NCBI GenBank assembly: GCA_015146655.1
Contig: VKHL01000011.1
Location: 129,819 to 193,818, forward strand
Length of the DNA: 64,000 nt
Source: Ochromonas danica
Taxonomy: Eukaryota; Sar; Chrysophyceae; Chromulinales; Chromulinaceae
Direction of reading: 5' to 3'
Numbering within the stretch: position 1 is the first letter of the stretch; every line of letters starts with the position of its first letter. The notes under the pieces were generated by a model. That model worked only from the letters and a program-made list of their open reading frames with translations, did not search any database and was not told the DNA's origin. This document shows, piece after piece, positions 1 through 11,469 of this stretch. The position numbers and the translations under genes are program-made.

Positions 1-2946
1 ACTGCAGCTAAACTAGCATTAGGTTGTTGTGGTAAATCAGCTGTAGGGAGAGTAGATATTACAGACTGTGAGGTAGTGGTAGCAGTAGTGTTAGCAGTAG
101 TGTTAGCAGTAATGGAAGAGCTATTAGGAGTGTAGATGCTGGAGGAAGACAATGATTGTCGAGCTGTTGCCCATATATTACTAGACACTGCAGACCCCCC
201 TTCTTGCTCTGCAAGACGTGCAGCATAGACATTTACACTGTTCCCAACTATACCTTGTGGTGGTTTAATATCCTTCATAGGATGTTGAGGTAATAGTGGT
301 GCTGTCATCTTACTTCGTTGAATAGATTTTTCATCTAAATATTGCTTTTTCAATACCACCCAAGGATCCATATAAGGAGCAAAGGGAATACCTGTCACAA
401 TCACAATACGACCTTTGTTATCACTAAAATCTACACCTTCTGCTACCTTTCCTCTATATTACCACATCACACACATTTAATTAGCATCAGTGTTACGTGA
501 TATGCAGCAGTATTAGTAAAGTCAATCTTACTTACCTGCATACAGCTAATAGAATACAAGATCCTTTATGTTTGATCACTGTTTCAAATTGTGCAATAAG
601 TCCTTGTAGAGACTCTTGTTCAACTTCATCATCAGCATTACTAGATGATGATGACGATGATCCTCTCTTAACCATTTCATAACTATCTCCTTTCTGATAG
701 TTTGGTTTATTTATAGTAGTCATCATCTCTCCATTTCCTCCACTACTGCTACTTCCTTTTGATTCTACTATCACAGCTCCACCAATAGCTTGTAATTGTT
801 TATACAAACCAGTAAACTTCCATCTTTCTATTGTACTATCTAATAGATTATAAGCTGGAAAGAATACTAAAACACCACCTCTAATAACAGATTGTTCAGA
901 TGATGATAGCTGTAACGTTGAAGATGATAATACAGAGGAGGAGGATGAAGTCGTACCGAGTAATAGACAAGAGATATCCATAATAGTCTGACCAAGTTCA
1001 TCTTTATAATCTGTTGTATTACGATGAATATAAGAAGAATTTAATGTTTTTTCTTTACTACCACGACCAATCGCTGCAATATAAACTTGATTAGATCGAA
1101 TTACATGTGGATTTTGTAACTCGATAGTAAAAGGTAGTTTAAGATCTTCTTTCATCGCATCTAAAGGAGATAATGTACCAGATGTTAATACTAATGATCG
1201 TACACCTTGTGCTTTCAATTCTTTCAAAGCTACTCCTGTACTAAAACACCAAAAATGAATCACTCTCTTTTTCATCATATTACTGCTATTGTTTTGATAA
1301 TAGTGAAGAATATTTGATCCTCCTCCTCCTCCTGCTCGTTTACCTTTTGATTCTTCTTCAGATATAAAGACTTGGAAATCTTGATGTTCTATTCTACCAG
1401 TATAGAGAATACGATCTAATGCTATCGCAAAAGTATTTAGTTTTGGATCAGTTGCTAAAGCAGAAGGAGTAGCAGAAGATGAAGAAGTCATGCCATTGCC
1501 ATCTAAAGCATGTTCTGCTTCTTCTACAAGCATATTGACACAACGTTTCACTCCTTCCACAATCTACAATAGCAACAACAAAAATAACAAAAATACAGCA
1601 TTAGTGATATTTAACATTACATCACATAGATGCATTAGCATAGGGTGGTTAGTAGGATTAGTGTTGTTATTATTAGTATGTGTGGTATTATTAGTGTTAT
1701 TAGTAGTATTTACCATTTCATTATTAAATCCTGCTTGAATTAGTGTATTAACTAACCATACTCCTGGTAGAATAGCACAAGATGTTCCTGTCGCTTGATT
1801 AACAGATAACGTAATCTGATCCACTGCCTTCTCTAACGTAAACAATGCTTTCAATATATTAATAGCAACCTCTAAAGAAGGTCTTTCAGATGATGATCCT
1901 CCTGTAAATCCAATCGATTCTATACCACTATTAGCAGTAGTACTAGTCAAGTTGTTATCTCTCTGTTTGCCTTGAATTTCTTCTTTTAAAATAGCTAACA
2001 CTTGTTGCATTTCTTGTATAGAAGATGCAATATCAGTTGAAGTAAAGGAACAACTAGCAGCATCTGAAGCAACTCGTTCTAAATTATGTGCTTCATCAAA
2101 GATAACAATAGCATCTTCTAGGTTAATTTTGATTGTTTTTCGTATAGAACTATCTAAAAGGTAGTTATACGGCATGAAGACAATGTCAGCTGTAGCAGAT
2201 GCTTCTCGACTATAGAAATAAGGACAGATTTGCTTTTGTCGTCCCATTTTCACTAAGTCTTCAATATCTTGTACTTCATACTCGGTTGTACAATCTGATA
2301 CGATACCTAACTCTGTCCCCATAGTTAGCATAGCATTGTTACGTTTATGTACTTTAGCAGAGGAGGAAGAAGAGGTGGTAGAGGTAGTGTTGTCCATGTT
2401 ATTCTTATAATGACATCCTCGTCTAGTAGTCAGCATCTGACAAGCATGATTAATCTTGGAACCTTTCCAACGTGAAACTTTCTCATGAATACAAAGTTGT
2501 TCACGTGAACCTAAAACAGACATTTTAGGACGATAAGAAGTGTTTTCAAGTTCTTGAATCACTTGATCTAATTGTGTATGTGTTCTAGTAGCATAGATTA
2601 TAACTCCTACTCCACCATCATCCCTACCACTACCACTACCACTGCCACCATAACCACTGCTACCACCACTAATGTTGTCATAGACAGACTTCTTCTTCCC
2701 CATCTGACTACTGCTGTTACTATTGTTACTGCCTGGGGTCTTCTTAGCTGCCTTACTCTGAGCACGTTGCCATGCTAAAGTAGAACATAACAGAGAGAGT
2801 GTCTTTCCAGTGCCTGTGGGTGATTCTAATAGAGCATTGGCACCTCCTGATAGAGCCTCTATCACCTTCCGCATATAGCCTACTTGGCAATCATAGGGAT
2901 CACGAGGGAAGTCAACTGGAATTCCTCCCACATCAATTATTGGCAT
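1..2946 (-). CDS. RTEL1: RTEL1-type Fe-S DNA helicase, 3' end outside window
   Basis: Superfamily 2 DNA helicase of the XPD/RTEL1 group, which unwinds D-loops, telomeric T-loops and other structures in the nucleus. Three exons: 2946-1714, 1563-536 and 453-1 (open at the window edge). Introns are 150 bp (GTAAAT...TAG) and 82 bp (GTAAGT...TAG), and both junctions restore frame. Seen in order: Walker [10 protein letters not shown] at residues 41-49, an Fe-S region with cysteines in EQLCIH, HACQ, GCHY and ICPYF, the DEAH box FDEAHNLE, the RTEL-like LTSGTLSP motif, and at the exon 2/3 join [17 protein letters not shown] (helicase motif V). The N-terminus [14 protein letters not shown] matches RTEL1 better than FANCJ, DDX11 or XPD. 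Low-complexity Ser, Asn and Thr insertions interrupt the domains. Motif VI and the C-terminus lie beyond base 1. Confidence 0.88.
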
Positions 2947-3359
2947 GTTGACTCGAGTGCTAATTTATCTTCCACCAAATCAATTCAAATCGCATGGCCT
3001 GCTGGGCGGAGCCAAAGTTTCAGATTTCCAGAATCTGGGTCTATGACCCAGAGTCTATGACTTGGAGACGAAGTAGTTTATGCTAATTTGTAGAGAATAG
3101 CTTCTTGCTGCTAAATAATGTCTAAACAAAATCCAAACGGGTGCTCCCATGAAGAATTGCCACTTTAATGGTGCTTGATACTTCATTTTGTTGGTACAAA
3201 CTGTACAGTGTGGGGATGCACAATGTTCATAACTTACTATTAGTGGCTATTATTGCACAGCAAGTCCAAACTATCGGCCATGATAGTAAAGACACACCTC
3301 CCCACTTCAATCTCGTCCATGAGAAGCCTCCACGCAACAGAGCACTCACAGACAAGTGT
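2947..3359. other. Spacer between thioredoxin 3' end and RTEL1 start
   Basis: This 413-bp stretch should hold the RTEL1 promoter and 5' UTR, since RTEL1 starts at 2946 on the minus strand, and the 3' UTR of the thioredoxin gene ending at 3360. A short open stretch on the plus strand from 3168 has no recognisable domain. I see no RNA gene or repeat. Confidence 0.5.
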
Positions 3360-3986
3360 CTATCGGTACTTCTGCATCAAAGTCTTCAATCGAGTCTCAT
3401 TCCAGCCAGTTAGCTGATCCACCTTCTTCTTGTCCTTGAAGAACAAGAAGGTGGGCATAGCCTTGATATTGTTGGCCTATCATTCCACCCACCCAGACAG
3501 ACAGACAGACAGACAGACAGACACAATAGCCAAATAATCAAATCACGATCAGAGAGCAAGTGAGAGCACACCAACCATAGAAACATCTGCTGCCTTGTCG
3601 ACATCAATCTTCACGAAGAGCACATCCAGATTCTCTATAGGAACACCATGCGAAGGAAAGGTCATATGAAATGCCACATTCTGACAATAGGGGGAGGAGA
3701 GGGGAGGGGTACCTGTGCTGAGCTTGCCGAAGGTTGGAGAGGCATAGCGACAAGGTCCACACCATGTCGCATAAAAATCAGCAATAACCAACAAATTCTT
3801 TTCTTTAGCTTCGGATAATGTTTCTTCCCAGTCAGAGAGATTTTCAATACTTCGTACTTTATGTCCAGGATGTTCTGGCATAGGACCACCACCTGGAGTG
3901 AGAAAGAGCTTTGAGACTAGAATAATGACACCAAAAATCACTAGAAGAGGATGATTAGAAACAGTTTCCCAGATAAAAGACAACAT
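3360..3986 (-). CDS. Membrane-anchored thioredoxin
   Basis: Thiol-disulfide oxidoreductase of the thioredoxin fold, 149 residues from three exons: 3986-3713, 3634-3576 and 3476-3360. Introns are 78 and 99 bp and end in CTATAG and GATAG. Residues about 13-30 form one hydrophobic segment (signal anchor), followed by a Gly/Pro linker and the active site WCGPC at residues 75-79. The spliced product continues through VLFVKIDVDKA and the cis-proline motif AMPTF, then ends at a TAG. The 78-bp intron is certain because reading through it destroys the strand that follows the active-site helix. The second intron contains a (CAGA)n microsatellite at about 3494-3522. The hydrophobic N-terminus suggests membrane attachment; which membrane cannot be told. 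RTEL1 lies upstream on the same strand, with no sign of co-regulation. Confidence 0.88.
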
Positions 3987-4287
3987 GATAATTCCTCAAT
4001 AACAGTAAGAATTCCTAGAGATCACGATCAAATCCTGTGAATCAACTCAGAACTCTCCCAACAACAAGAACGGGATTCGACAGCCAACTATTATTACTCC
4101 CACCGCAAATCCCAAACTCCCAGAAATGAAACTTTAGAAGATGCTTTTTCCTTCATTCTTTTTCATTTTTTGGTTCGATCATTCAGTTTCAGTTTTGTTA
4201 TTCAGTTTTTTTCTGTGAAAAGGTGTCATTGAATTCTGTCTTGGGAGGTATTGGAGTGTCAGAATCAAAAGAAAGGCATTGATTGAC
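3987..4287. promoter_or_regulatory. Divergent promoter region, thioredoxin and Dicer
   Basis: The 301 bp between the thioredoxin start (minus) and the Dicer ATG (plus) must carry both promoters. It is T-rich on the Dicer side (about 4141-4215). I see no clear TATA box or other named motif. Assigned from gene orientation only. Confidence 0.4.
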
Positions 4288-7200
4288 ATGCTCTCCATCA
4301 TGAAGGAAGAAGACTCACAACTTCCCTCTTCTTCTTCATCTCCTTCCACGGTGATCACCAAGCTTCCTTTGAGACCTTATCAAGAGCGGGTGATCAAAGT
4401 TGCTTTGACTCAGAACACTTTGGCCGTCTTGCCCACAGGCTCTGGGAAGACTCTCATCGCTGTACATGTCATCCAAGAGCGATTGCGTTTGATTCGTCTG
4501 AAGAAGGAGGAGGAAGGTTCGAGAAGATCGATCATCATCTTCCTGGCTCCTACTAAGGTCTTGGTTGGACAACAGAAGGCTTATATTCAAGCACATTCCG
4601 ATGCTTGCATCATTGAAATTACTAGTGACACCAACCTCACGGCATCATATAACAAGAGACATTGGGGAGTGACTGGATGGAGTGAATGGCTACTACACTA
4701 TGAGGTAATTGTGATGACACCGCAAATCCTCAACTATTTACTACAAAAGAAGCTATTTGATGCCTCCTTGCTGGACACTTTGGTCGTCGACGAATGTCAT
4801 CATGCATGTCGTAACAACCCATTAGTTGCCATTTGTCGGGAATTGAGAAATGGTGGATACCATCCGCTGATCTTAGCCATTACCGCCTCTCCTGTGCAAT
4901 GTAAAACAGATTCTATATGGGATGAGATCAAGACGCTGGAAATGAATCTAGGATGTCAGATGATCTACTCAAAAGAGATCATTGAAGAATATCGAACTTA
5001 TTCTCCAGCAGCGAGCCTCTCGACATTTCGTTATTCGCAAGGCTATACATCAAGTTTCTCGAGAGTTGTAGCGAGTGCGGATGCCATACAAACAACGTCT
5101 GCTATAGATCCCTTAAATTGGTCTAATGATGATTCAAAGCTGAATCTGCCTGTTGAAATTGATGTTGCTGCAGAGGCTTCAACGTTGCTTCTTTATGCAT
5201 ATCTCCGTATTCGTCATACCAACTTAATCAAGTTGATCTATGGTTATATGAATACCATGCTTGTAAATCCGGATGATGTTGCTGAGATCAGTTCATTGAA
5301 TCTTCCTGATTTAGCAACCTATCGTATCTATAGTCGAGGTCTGTTTCCCGCTGATAGTGAATCCCCTGTCAGTAATCAGAGTGACTTCACTGGCAATAAA
5401 AAGCCTATTTTTAATCCGTCGCAGCATCTTTTGTCCGTCAGCTACTCTCCTTTCTTTTCTTTGGGGGATGCTGTACTGTCTATTGGTCAGGTTCTGTCGA
5501 TTGCGGAAGAATGTGGAATGCTAAGTGGTATCTATGCTTTGATCTTAGTGATTGAAGACCAAATTTTGGGTAAAGTGAGTCCAAATGGTGTTAAGAAGGT
5601 TCGTTATAAACGTGGCACCCGCAAAAGCAGCAACAAAAAACAAAGCAAATCTGACAATAAAATCCAATCTAACAAAGCAATTGCTCGAAAGAACTTCCAA
5701 TCAGCTTCACTCTATATCAAGGAAACGCACTTCAATATGGATGCTGACAAATTGAGTGGTGCTGCAAGAGAGCTGAAGCGTAGCCCTTTTAATCTTGTTG
5801 ACCTCTTCCATGACCAATATATTATGAGTGTTTCATTGCTGGATTATCTTTATGCTTTCTTCTGTGCTCTAGGTCCAACGATCTGTAAAAGGGCGTGTGG
5901 GCTTTTCATACAATCTTCCAAACCTTGTAGAGGGCCAATAACATTTTATATTGATCCTGATACTTTGGATATTGAGGGCGGTTCATCAAGAATGGTTGGT
6001 ATTTCGCGAATGAACGCCATCATTTGCTTGTTGTTTAGAGACGTTGCGCTGGGAGGTGGATTGAGGAGGATGAATCTATCGCCCGAAGGATGTCTGACGC
6101 AAATATTTGACGTTCTACGTTCCAATCCTATCTTTGACCAATTTAGATTGAGTTTGGATGTTTGTGGAGAGGCTGTTCGAAGATCTTGTTGGTGTCTACT
6201 TCGCGCTTTAAGTGTGGCTGAGTTACGCGAATGGATTCGAATGGATGAAGATCTTCGGTATTGTAGCTTCGAGCCACTATTGGAGGAAGACCCAGCTCTT
6301 GAAACTGAAACCAATTTTGAGACTAATATGACGATAACAGATGATTGGAAATTGAATCATGATCTAAATACGGAAGCTGTCTTGCATTCTTTTCCCCCAA
6401 TCAGCAATAAGCTCAAAGCATTGTGTAACATTTGGTTGCAGTTGAGTGATGATAAAGACTTCACCTTGCATTGGTCACAAAATCGAAAAGCCATGGTGGA
6501 AGGGCTTTTGAATCATGTTGATGAACGCATGAATGATGATGTTCGATATGGATCCACTGGAGTTGTTCTCGCGCAAGTGCCCATGCAAGAAGAAGAGGCA
6601 CAAAATGAGTTAGCCGCATCTGTACCAACAAACACATCTTATATTGTCTTCTGTAGGCGAAGGCTGATAGCCAGATCTATTCACTTTGTGATGTCCGTTA
6701 TTTTGGAAAATAATGCTTTGCAAGAGTTGGAATTAATGGAAAGTTGCGACGAAGAAGAAAGTAGCAAAGAAAACGACTATGAAGTTGAGGGTCAACCTGT
6801 GTCTTCTGCAGAGAAAAGGCAGGACGCGACAGTTCAGACAGTGCTGGAAGAAATGATCCACACTGTAGTTAAACAAAACACAGATCATGATGATGTTGAA
6901 GAAGCTGTTTTCCAGACTGTTGATTCTATGATACAAACCATCGAAGATGATGAACAAAGAAAAGATATTCAGAGCGTGCAACTTATTTCTTTGCCATCTT
7001 TTCGACCAACTCATTTGGTGGGTGGAATGAAGCAATCTCATCAATTACGTTCTCTCGCGAAGTTTAAAAGTGGAGAAGTCAACATAGTGTTTGCCACTGA
7101 TGTTATGGAGGAAGGTTTAGATCTGCAAGCCTGCAAGTATGTTATCAATTTTGATTTACCGCTTAATGTAAAATCCTTCATTCAGCGGAAAGGTAGATCG

Positions 7201-10200
7201 AGAGCCGATAATTCGATGATGATTTCCCTTGTTTCTTATGGGATTGATGGAGCACTTATGATAAATGAACTACAGCAACTTATTCGCCAAGAGCGAGCAA
7301 TAGAAGATTATACTGGAGGAGTTAATGCCAAGCAACACCCACCAACTAAGTCTTCCGAAGGTCAATTTTGCTCTGCTGCAATGGATATCGTGTTGGATGA
7401 CGATGACTGGTTGGAGGATTTAGTGAAGACTCAAGAAATACAAATGTCACCCTCAAATTGGGATTGTAATGATCGGGACGATGGGTCCATAGACGAAGGG
7501 GAGTCAAACGCCTTCAATCATTTGAATGGTGATATACCTTGCGCTCCTTCTAATGAAATGCTGGACGCTGAAGATGAGTCCTATATTGTTCCGCAGACTT
7601 TGGCACAAGTGGATTCTCGCTCAGCCATCCATCTGTTAATAAACTTTTGTCAACAACTTCCGCACGATTTAGTGTTTTCTTGCAGACCCATCTTCTGGAT
7701 GGAGAGAGCCATTTGTAGCGATCGTCAAAAGAGTGGATTCCGTTGTTCAATTTTGTTGCCATCTTGTTTGCCACCTTCGATCCGCTTTATTGTTGGTCAT
7801 GCTCGTATATCAAAGGCAAAGGCAAAAAGATCTGCTGCGCTATTGGCTATCAAGCTTCTTCATTGCAATGGAGAACTCGATGATTGGCTGCGAGTGTTTG
7901 GTGTGCCATCGAATAATAACACGAAAGTGCTCGAGCAAGTTGTAGAAACTAATATTGATAAGTCCAGTGCTCCTGAGGCGTCAACTCAAGCAGTTTCGAT
8001 CAAGAAAATGAGCAAACAAAATATGGATTCTTCACCTGACTTGCAAAATTCTGGTCCGGGAAAGAATTCGGTAACACCTGAGGCGCACTATAGTGAGCCA
8101 ATTCACTGTGGTCGAAACGAAAGACAGCAAGATGACGAATCGAATATAATCAAAATCCTTGTGAAGTCGATTCCCGATCTACTCACATTACCAGCCTCAG
8201 TTCAGTGGAATGATGGAAAGAGATTTCAACTTCTTCATTTCTATTCTACACATGCCGTTTTCGATTCTGCTCGAAGCGAGAATGCGGTTTTGGAATGTGG
8301 TAGCTGTAGTGCAAGTTTTGATGGGATCAACAATGTTACTATCGCATTTTCTCAATCAATACCTACAGAGATATTGGCACAAGAATTTCGATGCCAAGTT
8401 CGTGAATACGAAACCGTCTTTGTTCATTTATGTCATGTTTGTAGCAAATGGGTTTCCGATGAGGAACTTTATCACTTGCAGCGATTCCATCGGGCGATAT
8501 TATGCTGGGAAACAGAGTATTTATTGGATTGCGTTGCAGAACAGGGTTTTGAAGGTTGTTTTACTGATGACAAGTGGATCCCTCACAATGCACAGCTTAT
8601 CCAGCCATCTCTTGAAAAGATGCTAGTAACAGAGCATGATATGTGGAGAGAAAGCTCTGGCGGTGCCTGGTACTTGCTCTATCCTAGTATCGGCAATTCT
8701 TCGTTTCCCCAATATCTTATTATTAAGGATCATCAAGAACGACTAGAAATTCTCGCAGATTTGATCATCAGTAGTGATTGGTTGCTCCATATCGTCCGAG
8801 CAGCAGATGAGGCACAGATTCTTTGCCACAATTTGCACATTCAGCGCGCTTTAAATTGTAGTGCTGGTCGCGGCATGAATAATTATGAGGGTGTTCTTCA
8901 AGAGCCTGTACCTTATGAGAAGCTGGTGGGCCTGTTGGTGACGCACGGTCCCGAAACTTTGAGTTATGTACACAAAGATAACACTTTGTCTTCCTATGAT
9001 TCTACTCGATGCAAAAAGTTGGATGATGTGATGAAATATATACCAGATCCTGTGCGAGAAGAAGTATTCCAAAACTTGAGGGGTGTTGTGATGGAGGTAG
9101 AGCGCATGGGAAGAACAGGTCATGACGTTGCAGAAAGCATTCAACCCACTAAAGATGAAGAAAACTCGGAGTCTCCCTCCCTTAAGCGACGAAAACCTTT
9201 TAGTATTCCCGACGAAAATAAACGAAAACTGCCCCGAACCGATTGGAGTTCCTCTCCGAGGTCTGTGTCTTTAGCTCGTTGTAGCCCCATTGAAGAAGCT
9301 CAAGCGTCAAGAAAGAGAGAATCTTCTAACCTTTCCGGGCTTTCCCATTTGGTTATGCGGCCTTTGCTGTATTGGGAGAGATTCTATGAGAAATTTCCTG
9401 AATGTAGGAGTTCCATAATGCAATGGAGGGAAGACCCCAATCATCGTCTGATCAAGACCGTGTCTGTTAGTGGCTTAATCACACTGAATAATTTTATTGG
9501 CAAGTTTATTGTTCACTTGAAGCGATCTCCAGAAGTTTTGGCCACCTATGGCAATTTCCTCCCTGCCAAACGTCGTCGTTCTCAGACAAGACTCTCTTGT
9601 CAGCAACAGTCTCATACACATTCCAATCCTTTGTTCCTCCCACAGCAACTGCTGCGACCCATTGGCAAGCATCAGTGGATGCTATTGGGCCTTTCTGCGC
9701 CGACAGTGGTTTGGAGACTGCAGTCTTTGCTTTTGGCCACGGAAGGTCGCCAAGCGATCTTTAACATCACCATTGGCTCGGACGATCACCAAGACGTGTC
9801 TTCCCTGCCTCCTCCCCTGTACCCAGTCTCGCTGAATAAAACTATCAATCTTTCCTTGATTCTTGAAGCTTTTACTCCTCGGCTTTGTAGGGAAGTGATC
9901 GATCTTGAACGCCTTGAGTTGTTGGGCGACACCATTCTGAAGTTTGTAACTTCAGTGGAAGTTTTCCGCGTTTATCCTCGAAAGCATGAAGGTTTTCTTA
10001 CATTTAAGAGAAGTCAATTGATCAGTAATCGATTTCTCATTGGTGCAGCTCTCAAAATGAATCTTGAGCGTTATATTCGCACAAGCCCCCTCAGTTTTGG
10101 GAAGAAGAAGCTTCATGCTCGTCCTCCTGGCATGACGTTTAATGCTATCAAAGAGGGAAGATCTTTATGGAATGAGAATATTACGACCACCTTCACTGCT

Positions 10201-11361
10201 CCAAATGGTATGGAAGGGTTTGATGGGAAAGCAGAAGAATCATCGTGTGGTAAGCAGTTCGGTGAGTTACATAATCAAGATGTTCTTTCATTTTCCTCGT
10301 CGGAAGAATTCTACCAATCTTTGTATCCTCAGCCCTGCTTTCAGTCGGCTGTTGTTAATCCCAAGGTTATTGCCGATGTTATGGAAGCAATTATTGGGGC
10401 CTTCTATGTTGATAGTGGTATTTCCAAGGCCGTGGAAATTATTCGTGCATTTGGTGCATGGCCCCAAGCAGCAGGTGATTCAAGCAATAGCCCCTCCTTT
10501 ATCGAGCAATTTGAATCAATATCCTGTTTTGTTGAGCAGACCTTTCGATCGGAGGATCTTGTCTTTCCTGAAAATTATCCCATTGCTTTACAACGCATAG
10601 CATTAGGCAGAATGCGGGTTTCGGAAGAAATGCTTGATCAAGAGCAGATTCTCATCCTTCCAGAACGAGTGTGCTTTGCAGAAGAGCCCGCGTGGAGATC
10701 TTTAGCAGAGAATATGAAACCCGATGCAATTATTCAGAGCATTGCTTCAATTTGTGGTTACACGTTCCAGTATTGGAGCGTACTAGAAGAAGCTTTAACT
10801 CATTGCTCTGTTCAAAATAGAACCAACAATCAGCGATTAGAGTTTCTTGGAGATGCTGTGTTGGACTTGGCCGTTATTTCGATGCTCTTCAATGAACAAC
10901 CATGGGCGACCCAAGGCGATTTGTCCTATCAAAAGAGCCAAGCCACATGCAATCGAAATTTGGGAGACGTCGCGACAAGATTGAAGCTATTTTACTTCTT
11001 GCGTCATGCTTCACCAGGCATGGAAGCTGAATTTGATCGTTTGCATGCATTTTTGGACAAAGGATCGACAGTTGGAACTGTTACAACGGATACGACTTGT
11101 TCTTCTGATATCGAACCAAACAAGACGTTTATGTTGCCAAACAAAAACTCCAACTCGCAAGATGGAGTTTTTCATATCAATCTAGTGCTACAAGTGAGTA
11201 ATTCGGCTCTCAAGGCTCTCGCAGATCTACTGGAAGCATTGATTGGAGCAATGTTTATAGATAGTGGCGGTTCCTTGGAGTGCGTGATGAAAGTAGTTCG
11301 TCATATCAATTTGTTGCCCCAGCTCAACATTCGGATGGAACAGCCTAATACAAGATCGTAA
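4288..11361 (+). CDS. DCL: Dicer-like ribonuclease III
   Basis: Cuts double-stranded RNA into small RNAs for RNA interference. Single exon, 2357 residues from the ATG at 4288; the frame opens slightly further upstream but only through a TTG. Domains by residue: helicase N-lobe with PTGSGKT (about 50-56), DECHHA (about 169) and AITAS (about 196); a very long insert to about 780; helicase C-lobe ending QRKGRSRA (about 970); Dicer dimerisation domain (about 1112-1196); a poorly conserved platform/PAZ-like stretch (about 1430-1760); RNase IIIa with ERLELLGD (1874-1881) and its second acidic pair at D2030/E2033; RNase IIIb with RLEFLGD (2183-2189) and D2313/E2316. Both RNase III domains keep all four acidic catalytic residues, so cleavage should be intact. 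The protein stops 41 residues after the last of these, so there is no C-terminal dsRNA-binding domain. The gene has no intron in 7 kb. Confidence 0.93.
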   Translation: MLSIMKEEDSQLPSSSSSPSTVITKLPLRPYQERVIKVALTQNTLAVLPTGSGKTLIAVHVIQERLRLIRLKKEEEGSRRSIIIFLAPTKVLVGQQKAYIQAHSDACIIEITSDTNLTASYNKRHWGVTGWSEWLLHYEVIVMTPQILNYLLQKKLFDASLLDTLVVDECHHACRNNPLVAICRELRNGGYHPLILAITASPVQCKTDSIWDEIKTLEMNLGCQMIYSKEIIEEYRTYSPAASLSTFRYSQGYTSSFSRVVASADAIQTTSAIDPLNWSNDDSKLNLPVEIDVAAEASTLLLYAYLRIRHTNLIKLIYGYMNTMLVNPDDVAEISSLNLPDLATYRIYSRGLFPADSESPVSNQSDFTGNKKPIFNPSQHLLSVSYSPFFSLGDAVLSIGQVLSIAEECGMLSGIYALILVIEDQILGKVSPNGVKKVRYKRGTRKSSNKKQSKSDNKIQSNKAIARKNFQSASLYIKETHFNMDADKLSGAARELKRSPFNLVDLFHDQYIMSVSLLDYLYAFFCALGPTICKRACGLFIQSSKPCRGPITFYIDPDTLDIEGGSSRMVGISRMNAIICLLFRDVALGGGLRRMNLSPEGCLTQIFDVLRSNPIFDQFRLSLDVCGEAVRRSCWCLLRALSVAELREWIRMDEDLRYCSFEPLLEEDPALETETNFETNMTITDDWKLNHDLNTEAVLHSFPPISNKLKALCNIWLQLSDDKDFTLHWSQNRKAMVEGLLNHVDERMNDDVRYGSTGVVLAQVPMQEEEAQNELAASVPTNTSYIVFCRRRLIARSIHFVMSVILENNALQELELMESCDEEESSKENDYEVEGQPVSSAEKRQDATVQTVLEEMIHTVVKQNTDHDDVEEAVFQTVDSMIQTIEDDEQRKDIQSVQLISLPSFRPTHLVGGMKQSHQLRSLAKFKSGEVNIVFATDVMEEGLDLQACKYVINFDLPLNVKSFIQRKGRSRADNSMMISLVSYGIDGALMINELQQLIRQERAIEDYTGGVNAKQHPPTKSSEGQFCSAAMDIVLDDDDWLEDLVKTQEIQMSPSNWDCNDRDDGSIDEGESNAFNHLNGDIPCAPSNEMLDAEDESYIVPQTLAQVDSRSAIHLLINFCQQLPHDLVFSCRPIFWMERAICSDRQKSGFRCSILLPSCLPPSIRFIVGHARISKAKAKRSAALLAIKLLHCNGELDDWLRVFGVPSNNNTKVLEQVVETNIDKSSAPEASTQAVSIKKMSKQNMDSSPDLQNSGPGKNSVTPEAHYSEPIHCGRNERQQDDESNIIKILVKSIPDLLTLPASVQWNDGKRFQLLHFYSTHAVFDSARSENAVLECGSCSASFDGINNVTIAFSQSIPTEILAQEFRCQVREYETVFVHLCHVCSKWVSDEELYHLQRFHRAILCWETEYLLDCVAEQGFEGCFTDDKWIPHNAQLIQPSLEKMLVTEHDMWRESSGGAWYLLYPSIGNSSFPQYLIIKDHQERLEILADLIISSDWLLHIVRAADEAQILCHNLHIQRALNCSAGRGMNNYEGVLQEPVPYEKLVGLLVTHGPETLSYVHKDNTLSSYDSTRCKKLDDVMKYIPDPVREEVFQNLRGVVMEVERMGRTGHDVAESIQPTKDEENSESPSLKRRKPFSIPDENKRKLPRTDWSSSPRSVSLARCSPIEEAQASRKRESSNLSGLSHLVMRPLLYWERFYEKFPECRSSIMQWREDPNHRLIKTVSVSGLITLNNFIGKFIVHLKRSPEVLATYGNFLPAKRRRSQTRLSCQQQSHTHSNPLFLPQQLLRPIGKHQWMLLGLSAPTVVWRLQSLLLATEGRQAIFNITIGSDDHQDVSSLPPPLYPVSLNKTINLSLILEAFTPRLCREVIDLERLELLGDTILKFVTSVEVFRVYPRKHEGFLTFKRSQLISNRFLIGAALKMNLERYIRTSPLSFGKKKLHARPPGMTFNAIKEGRSLWNENITTTFTAPNGMEGFDGKAEESSCGKQFGELHNQDVLSFSSSEEFYQSLYPQPCFQSAVVNPKVIADVMEAIIGAFYVDSGISKAVEIIRAFGAWPQAAGDSSNSPSFIEQFESISCFVEQTFRSEDLVFPENYPIALQRIALGRMRVSEEMLDQEQILILPERVCFAEEPAWRSLAENMKPDAIIQSIASICGYTFQYWSVLEEALTHCSVQNRTNNQRLEFLGDAVLDLAVISMLFNEQPWATQGDLSYQKSQATCNRNLGDVATRLKLFYFLRHASPGMEAEFDRLHAFLDKGSTVGTVTTDTTCSSDIEPNKTFMLPNKNSNSQDGVFHINLVLQVSNSALKALADLLEALIGAMFIDSGGSLECVMKVVRHINLLPQLNIRMEQPNTRS

Positions 11362-11469
11362 ATCACGCAATTCTTAGCTATTGTATGTATGCCTGTCTTA
11401 GTTATTAAAGAAAGCTCAGTGAATTCATGTACACAAATGAGAGAGGCTTAATCATGGGAATCAACATCA

